From positions 1 through 46,349 of the forward strand of contig UQMK01000016.1 of the NCBI GenBank assembly GCA_900542085.1: a stretch of 46,349 bases of DNA, written 5' to 3'. This stretch comes from an uncultured Collinsella sp. Lineage in GTDB: Bacteria; Actinomycetota; Coriobacteriia; Coriobacteriales; Coriobacteriaceae. How positions within the stretch are numbered: the stretch's first letter is position 1; every line of letters starts with the position of its first letter. The translations under genes and the position numbers were made by a program. The notes under the pieces are model-generated. The model ran no database searches. It was not told where the DNA came from and saw only the letters and a list, made by a program, of their open reading frames with translations. Shown one piece after another: positions 41,795 to 46,349 of the stretch.

Positions 41795-43315
41795 GTGGCC
41801 CAAGAGACGTTTAGCGATCGCCTACGACAGACTATGTCCGATCGCGACGTTCGCCAGTCGGACGTAATCCGCGCATCGGAGATGCTCGGCAAAAAACTCG
41901 GCAAGAGTCAGATGAGCCAATATGTGAGCGGCAAGACGATCCCGCGGAGCGATGTGGCAGAGCTGCTCGCCCGCATTTTGGAGGTCGATGTTACCTGGCT
42001 GCTCGCCGGCGACGCCGATCAAGGCGAGGCATCATCACCCCGCAACGATTCCAAGCCCGAACCCCATCCCTCAGCTCAAATTCCAAGGAGCACCACCATG
42101 CGTACTTTTTCTAAATCCACCAAACTCGAGAACGTTCTGTATGACGTGCGCGGCCCCGTCGTCGACGAGGCTGCTCGTATGGAGGACGAAGGCGAGCGCA
42201 TCCTCAAGCTCAACATCGGCAATCCGGCACCCTTCGGTTTCCGCACGCCCGATGAGGTCATTAAGGACATGCGCCAGCAACTGCCCGACTGCGAAGGCTA
42301 TTCCAACTCGCGCGGTCTGTTCTCTGCGCGCAAGGCGATCATGCAGTACTCGCAGATCAAGGGGCTGCCCAATGTTCAGATGGAGCACATCTACACGGGC
42401 AACGGCGTGTCCGAGCTCATTCAGCTTTCGATGAACGCACTGCTCGATAACGGTGACGAGATCCTGATTCCCAGCCCCGACTATCCGCTCTGGACGGCGT
42501 GCGCGACCCTTGCCGGTGGACATCCCGTGCACTATCTGTGTGATGAGCAGGCCGATTGGTATCCTGACCTGGAGGATATGGAGTCCAAGATCACGAGCGC
42601 GACCAAGGCCCTCGTCATCATCAACCCCAACAACCCCACGGGCTCGGTTTACCCGCGTGAGGTGCTCGAGGGCATCGTCGAGGTTGCGCGCAGGCACCAG
42701 CTCATGATCTTTGCCGATGAGATCTATGACCGTCTGTGCATGGACGGCTACGAGCACGTCTCCATTGCCTCGCTCGCCCCCGACCTGCCCTGCATTACGT
42801 TTAGCGGCCTGTCCAAGTCGCATATGATCGCGGGCTATCGCATTGGCTGGATGGTGCTTTCGGGCAACCAGCGCTGCATGAGCGACTTCATCATGGGCGT
42901 CAACATGCTCTCTAACATGCGCCTGTGTTCCAACGTGCCGGCCCAGTCGATCGTCCAGACGGCGCTCGGCGGCCATCAGTCGGTCAACGACTACATCCGT
43001 CCCGGCGGTCGTGTCTACGAGCAGCGCAACTTTGTGTATGAGGCGCTCAACAAGATCGACGGCATCTCGGTGGTCAAGCCGCGCGCGGCGTTCTACATCT
43101 TCCCCAAGATGGATGTTAAGAAGTTCAACATCACCGATGACGAGCAGTTTGCCCTCGACCTGCTGCACGAGAAGAAGATCCTCATCACGCGCGGCGGCGG
43201 CTTTAACTGGGCCGAGCCCGACCACTTCCGCATCGTGTACCTGCCGCGCATGGAAGTGCTCAAAGAGTCGCTCGAAGACCTCGCCGACTTCTTCGATCAC
43301 TACCGCCAGAGCTAA
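41795..43315 (+). CDS. alaA: XRE-type HTH fused to alanine aminotransferase (AlaA-like)
   Basis: 506 residues from GTG at 41795 (AAGGAGG 5 bp upstream). Residues 5-72 form a Cro/C1-type helix-turn-helix (KSQMSQYVSGKTIPRSDVAELL); residues 73-101 are a Pro/Ser-rich linker; residues 102-506 are a fold-type I aminotransferase that matches E. coli AlaA along its whole length of 405, including NPNNPTG, FADEIYD and the PLP lysine in SGLSKSHMIAGYR. AlaA makes alanine from pyruvate and glutamate. The fusion suggests a metabolite-sensing regulator or self-regulated enzyme. Confidence 0.92.
   Translation: MAQETFSDRLRQTMSDRDVRQSDVIRASEMLGKKLGKSQMSQYVSGKTIPRSDVAELLARILEVDVTWLLAGDADQGEASSPRNDSKPEPHPSAQIPRSTTMRTFSKSTKLENVLYDVRGPVVDEAARMEDEGERILKLNIGNPAPFGFRTPDEVIKDMRQQLPDCEGYSNSRGLFSARKAIMQYSQIKGLPNVQMEHIYTGNGVSELIQLSMNALLDNGDEILIPSPDYPLWTACATLAGGHPVHYLCDEQADWYPDLEDMESKITSATKALVIINPNNPTGSVYPREVLEGIVEVARRHQLMIFADEIYDRLCMDGYEHVSIASLAPDLPCITFSGLSKSHMIAGYRIGWMVLSGNQRCMSDFIMGVNMLSNMRLCSNVPAQSIVQTALGGHQSVNDYIRPGGRVYEQRNFVYEALNKIDGISVVKPRAAFYIFPKMDVKKFNITDDEQFALDLLHEKKILITRGGGFNWAEPDHFRIVYLPRMEVLKESLEDLADFFDHYRQS
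42085..42100 (+). promoter_or_regulatory. Internal ribosome binding site and start codon inside the fusion gene
   Basis: AAGGAG at 42085-42090 stands 7 bp before an in-frame ATG at 42098. Translation from there gives MRTFSKSTKLENVLYD and a 405-residue aminotransferase without the HTH, the same length as E. coli AlaA. Both full and short products may be made. Confidence 0.6.
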
Positions 43316-43338
43316 GGGATAGAGGCTCCATACAATCG

Positions 43339-43378
43339 AAAGCTCCCTGCAGTTGCTTGGCTGCGGGGAGCTTTCTTG
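43339..43378 (+). terminator. Terminator after the HTH-aminotransferase gene
   Basis: 15-bp arms (43339-43353, 43362-43376; one wobble pair) around an 8-bp loop, then TT. It separates this gene from the convergent deformylase. Confidence 0.8.
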
Positions 43379-43389
43379 AATCGTCGGAA

Positions 43390-43800
43390 CTATATAACGA
43401 TTCCTCGACAGTGGTCGATTTCGTGCTGGATGATCTCGGCGGTGTAGCCCGAGAAGTTTTTGATGCGGCGGACAAAGTTCTCGTCCAAATACTCAACCTT
43501 AATGCGGCGATAGCGGGTACAGGGACGCTCGCCGATTAGCGAGAGGCATCCTTCGCTTGTCTGATAGGCATTGACCTGCTCAAGAATTTGAGGGTTGTAC
43601 ATCAGGAGCGCCCTGGTGCCGTCCTTTACGCAGATGATGCGTTTGCGCACGCCGATCATGTTGGCGGCGAGGCCCACGCACTCGTGCTCATGTTCGTTGA
43701 GCGTATCCAGGAGGTCCTGCCCGGTCGCGGCGTCGTCGGGTCCCGCGTCTTCGGAAGGAAGGCGCAAAAAGAACTCGGATTTCATGATGAGCTTGATCAT
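43390..43800 (-). CDS. def: Peptide deformylase family protein, motif 1 Gln replaced by Met
   Basis: 136 residues. Motif 2 EGCLS (83-87) and motif 3 HEIDH (126-130) are intact, giving the Cys and two His metal ligands and the catalytic Glu. Motif 1 reads VGLAANM, with Met48 where the canonical Gln stabilises the transition state. I recall this NMIG form in other anaerobe deformylases, so it may be active. The start at 43800 has GGAG 6 bp upstream; the longer open frame is rejected. Compare with the gene at 35647. Confidence 0.88.
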   Translation of the reverse strand: MIKLIMKSEFFLRLPSEDAGPDDAATGQDLLDTLNEHEHECVGLAANMIGVRKRIICVKDGTRALLMYNPQILEQVNAYQTSEGCLSLIGERPCTRYRRIKVEYLDENFVRRIKNFSGYTAEIIQHEIDHCRGIVI

Positions 43801-44004
43801 GGCGGGCTCCTCATGTCTCATGCTTTCGTGGACTTTTAATAATAGCGCGGAAGGAAAGCTGTGCGTCCGCGTTACAATCTTTCGACGTTGGACCATGTTG
43901 CCAGACTCGTCGTGTACGGCGTCTGGCGTAAGTCTAGGGCTCATTTTCGCCCTGGACTGTTCCTCTGGGGCGATGCGACTGTCGTTCCAAGAGGAAGGAA
44001 ATGC

Positions 44005-45420
44005 ATGGGGAGCAAATCTCAGCAACAAGTTAGAGTAACGCCATCGGCCACTGCGGCGATTCTCGTCGTAATGTATATCGCAGCCTTTGTTGCCGCGTTT
44101 AACGAGAACATCATTAACGTGGCGTTGCACGACATTATGGCGGCCTTATCGGTGAGTGCCACCACGGCGCAGTGGCTCGTTTCGGGCTACATGATCGTGA
44201 CGTCGATCTTTACGGCCATCATGGCCTTCCTGTCCGGCCGTTTTTCGACGCGCAAGCTGCTGTTTTTCGCATGCGGATGCATGGTCGCCGGCGAAGCCCT
44301 GTGCCTGGTCGCTCCGTCGTTTAGCGTTTTGCTGCCAAGTCGTATTTTGCAGGCTGCGGGATCGGGCATCTTGTTCCCGCTCATGATGAACGTGGTGCTG
44401 TCTTGTGCCCCGCGTGAGAAGCTCGGTCTGTATCTGAGCCTGGGTGGTGCCTGCATTACGCTGGGGCCGGCGTTTGGACCCGTGATCAGCGGTCTTATGT
44501 GCACGTTGTTTGGTTGGAGGGCCGTGTTCGTAGTGCCGCTGGTGGGCGGCATTGCGATCGCTGCGGCGGGCGTAAAGCATGTCCAGAATGTCGGAGAGCG
44601 CTCGAACACTACGCTTGATATTCTGTCGGTTGTTTTGCTCACGGCCGGCATTACGGCATTTGTGTATTCCGTAGGCGAGTTCTCGACCAATCTGATTGCC
44701 GGCATCGTGACGCTCTTCACCGCCATTGTGCTGCTCGGCCTGTTTGCGGCCCGTCAGCTCAAACTCGAGCATCCGGTGCTTAACGTGCGTCCCATGGTGA
44801 GCGTTCGTTTTTGGCCTGCGTGTCTGCTTGTGGTGGTGTCGATGATGACGACGTTCTCGATGAGCGTTTTGTTGCCGCTCTATTTTGAGGGCGCATACGG
44901 CATGACCGCACTTGTTGCGGGCTTGCTCATTTTGCCGGCGATTGCCTGCAACGCCGTGACCTCGATTGTGGGCGGACGCGTGATGGACGCCCGTGGCGCA
45001 TGGCCGCTGCTGCCGGTCGGCTTTGCCCTGATTGCCGTGGGGCAGACTGCCATCTCGATGACGGCGGCAAGCATGAACATCGGCGTCGTCGTGGCACTGA
45101 CCGTTGTGGTGTATGCCGGAGTCGGTTTGGTGCTGAGCCCCTCGCAAACGGCCGGCTTGGAGACGCTGCCCGCCGCTGAGCATCCTCACGGAACGGCATT
45201 GCTCAACACGTGGAACATGATTGCCGCATCGTTTGGCCCGTCGCTGTTTATCGGCCTGCTCTCGAGTTCTGCGGCGACTGCCGGCACCGCTGGCGCTGCG
45301 ACCGACGTTGCCCAGGCGATTGGATTTGCAGCTGCCGTGCGTGTGGCGGCTGTAATTGCCGTGGTTGGGTTCGCGACGTCGCTGGTGTACGCTCATCGCG
45401 AGTCGCACATGTCGCATTAA
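44005..45420 (+). CDS. MFS transporter, DHA2-like drug exporter
   Basis: 471 residues with 13-14 hydrophobic helices. FNENIINVALHDIMAALSVSATTAQWLVSGYM, in shorter pieces NVALHDI and QWLVSGYM, is the DHA2 N-terminal pattern; SGRFSTRKL is the loop 2-3 motif A, and SGILFPLMMNV follows. DHA2 carriers export drugs or metabolites with H+. AAGGAA precedes the ATG at 44005; the upstream open frame overlaps the deformylase promoter and is not used. It is divergent from the deformylase gene. No regulator is adjacent. Confidence 0.9.
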   Translation: MGSKSQQQVRVTPSATAAILVVMYIAAFVAAFNENIINVALHDIMAALSVSATTAQWLVSGYMIVTSIFTAIMAFLSGRFSTRKLLFFACGCMVAGEALCLVAPSFSVLLPSRILQAAGSGILFPLMMNVVLSCAPREKLGLYLSLGGACITLGPAFGPVISGLMCTLFGWRAVFVVPLVGGIAIAAAGVKHVQNVGERSNTTLDILSVVLLTAGITAFVYSVGEFSTNLIAGIVTLFTAIVLLGLFAARQLKLEHPVLNVRPMVSVRFWPACLLVVVSMMTTFSMSVLLPLYFEGAYGMTALVAGLLILPAIACNAVTSIVGGRVMDARGAWPLLPVGFALIAVGQTAISMTAASMNIGVVVALTVVVYAGVGLVLSPSQTAGLETLPAAEHPHGTALLNTWNMIAASFGPSLFIGLLSSSAATAGTAGAATDVAQAIGFAAAVRVAAVIAVVGFATSLVYAHRESHMSH

Positions 45421-45572
45421 TGTGTGCACATAGATTCTGCAGCTAGATTGGATGGCGACACCATAAACTAATGGACGTTTTGCCGAGAGGCATGAATGTT
45501 TAAAGCGCAAAGAGTGCGCGACGGGCCCCGCGAATGGGGCGATGATGCCCGAGAGGGCCAAGAAGGAGTCTC

Positions 45573-46349
45573 ATGTCCGAGAACGAAGAGATCATGAACG
45601 AGACCGAGAACGAGACCATGGCTGCCGAGGTCGAGGCAGTCGAGACCGTGGAGACCGAAGCTGCTGAGGTTGAGGCTGCTGACGAGGTTTCCGCCGAGGA
45701 GGAGGCCGAGGTTGTCGAGGCCGCCGCTGATTACGATGACGAAGAGCTGATGGATAAGATGCAGAAGGCCGCCCGCCTGCTGCGTAGCCGTCGCTTTGCT
45801 ATTTCCAAGGAGGAGGAGGCCAAGGCCGAGCGCATGGCGAACATCGAGCGCGCCATCAAGCTTCTTGACCTCAAGCCCAAGATGGAGCAGAAGGAAATGT
45901 CCGACCTGCTGGGCATGCGCCTTCGTGAGCTCGATGGCCTGATGGCCGAGGCCGAGGCTGCCGATCTGGTCGGCCGCATCGACGATGCCGAGGGCGATAT
46001 GCGCAAGATCGTCGTCTTCGCTGCCGAGGATGCCGCTGAGGGCCTGGTCGAGCTTGCCAACAAGAAGGAGAAGCTCCTGCCCGAGCTTTCTTACGAGGAG
46101 GCCACCGAGCTGATGGCTGCTCTCGATAAGGTTATCGCTCCGCTCGTCGCCATGGGCCTGGACGAGGACCGCGGTCCTCGCGGCGGCCGTGACGATCGCG
46201 GTGGCCGTGGCGGCGACCGTGGCGGTCGCGGCGGCTTTGGCGATCGCGGTGGCCGTGGTGGCGACCGTGGCGGTCGCGGTGGCGATCGCGGTGGCCGTGG
46301 CGGCTTTGGTGACCGCGGCGGCGACCGTGGCGGTCGCGGCGGCTTTGGC
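45573..46349 (+). CDS. Acidic/MarR-like winged helix/RGG-repeat protein, C-terminus cut by window edge
   Basis: 259 codons are visible. Residues 1-60 are strongly acidic and low-complexity (Glu, Ala, Val). Residues about 61-195 look like a MarR-type winged helix: EMSDLLGMRLRELDGLMAEAEAADLVGR resembles helix-turn-helix plus wing, then a long C-terminal helix. From residue 203 on, the chain is almost only Arg, Gly and Asp with occasional Phe, in RGG and GGFGDRGG units, still running at the window edge. RGG tails bind RNA and promote condensates in other systems. AAGGAG lies 6 bp before the ATG. Function unknown. Confidence 0.8.
   Translation, partial: MSENEEIMNETENETMAAEVEAVETVETEAAEVEAADEVSAEEEAEVVEAAADYDDEELMDKMQKAARLLRSRRFAISKEEEAKAERMANIERAIKLLDLKPKMEQKEMSDLLGMRLRELDGLMAEAEAADLVGRIDDAEGDMRKIVVFAAEDAAEGLVELANKKEKLLPELSYEEATELMAALDKVIAPLVAMGLDEDRGPRGGRDDRGGRGGDRGGRGGFGDRGGRGGDRGGRGGDRGGRGGFGDRGGDRGGRGGFG

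Noticed and set aside
43800..44130. N-terminal extension of the deformylase by 110 residues
   Set aside because: No homology to the family, crosses the divergent promoter region and overlaps the MFS gene start; the ATG at 43800 has a ribosome site and gives the family's usual length.
46200..46349. Direct repeats that could suggest a CRISPR-like or minisatellite array
   Set aside because: The repeats are in frame with the MarR-RGG protein and encode its Arg-Gly-Gly tail.

Overview
The window is GC-rich bacterial chromosome with tightly packed genes. Gene content and style suggest a gut actinobacterium of the class Coriobacteriia, most likely Collinsella or a close relative. This rests on my recall of similar proteins, a bile salt hydrolase-type enzyme, actinobacterial-type LAxTG surface anchors and several palindromic repeat families scattered between genes. 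No phage, integrase, insertion sequence, CRISPR array, tRNA or rRNA was seen. The first gene (ung) and the last gene (a MarR-like protein with an RGG tail) are cut by the window edges.

Layout from left to right. 1-10 kb: uracil-DNA glycosylase, a divergent EamA transporter/LysR pair, a MATE exporter, two rRNA methyltransferases (RlmA and RsmJ types), small membrane and zinc-ribbon proteins, a GNAT acetyltransferase and a Tet(M)-like ribosomal protection GTPase. 10-16.7 kb: an AAA-type ATPase followed by a UvrA2-type ABC ATPase, then on the minus strand TrmL, a CobW GTPase, an ArsC/Spx-like protein and a flavodoxin-like reductase. 16.7-21.1 kb: two related cyclic-di-GMP proteins in tandem, one GGDEF-only and one GGDEF-EAL. 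21.4-24.5 kb: a patatin lipase and a thiamine salvage operon (thiM, thiamine-binding protein, thiE) under a TPP riboswitch with a visible terminator. 24.6-29.9 kb: a HAD phosphatase, a LysR regulator, a MetE-like methyltransferase, a uracil permease and an esterase.

30-35.5 kb holds two paralogous cell-surface proteins (beta-helix-like repeats, LAxTG-type sorting signals) beside a purine permease. A leftover copy of the permease's last 14 codons lies between them, marking a tandem duplication of about 2 kb. 35.6-46.3 kb: a peptide deformylase-like protein with an altered active site, a bile salt hydrolase family enzyme, the potassium transporter Kup, a second EamA/LysR pair, an HTH-alanine aminotransferase fusion with an internal translation start and an upstream operator-like array, a second deformylase, an MFS exporter and the acidic/MarR/RGG protein.

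The most notable signals are: the HTH-aminotransferase gene that appears to encode two nested proteins and to control itself; the MarR-RGG protein; the duplication scar at the surface-protein locus; the two deformylase-like proteins that have each lost a different catalytic residue; and at least four families of palindromic repeats, two copies of which supply the stop codon of the adjacent gene.
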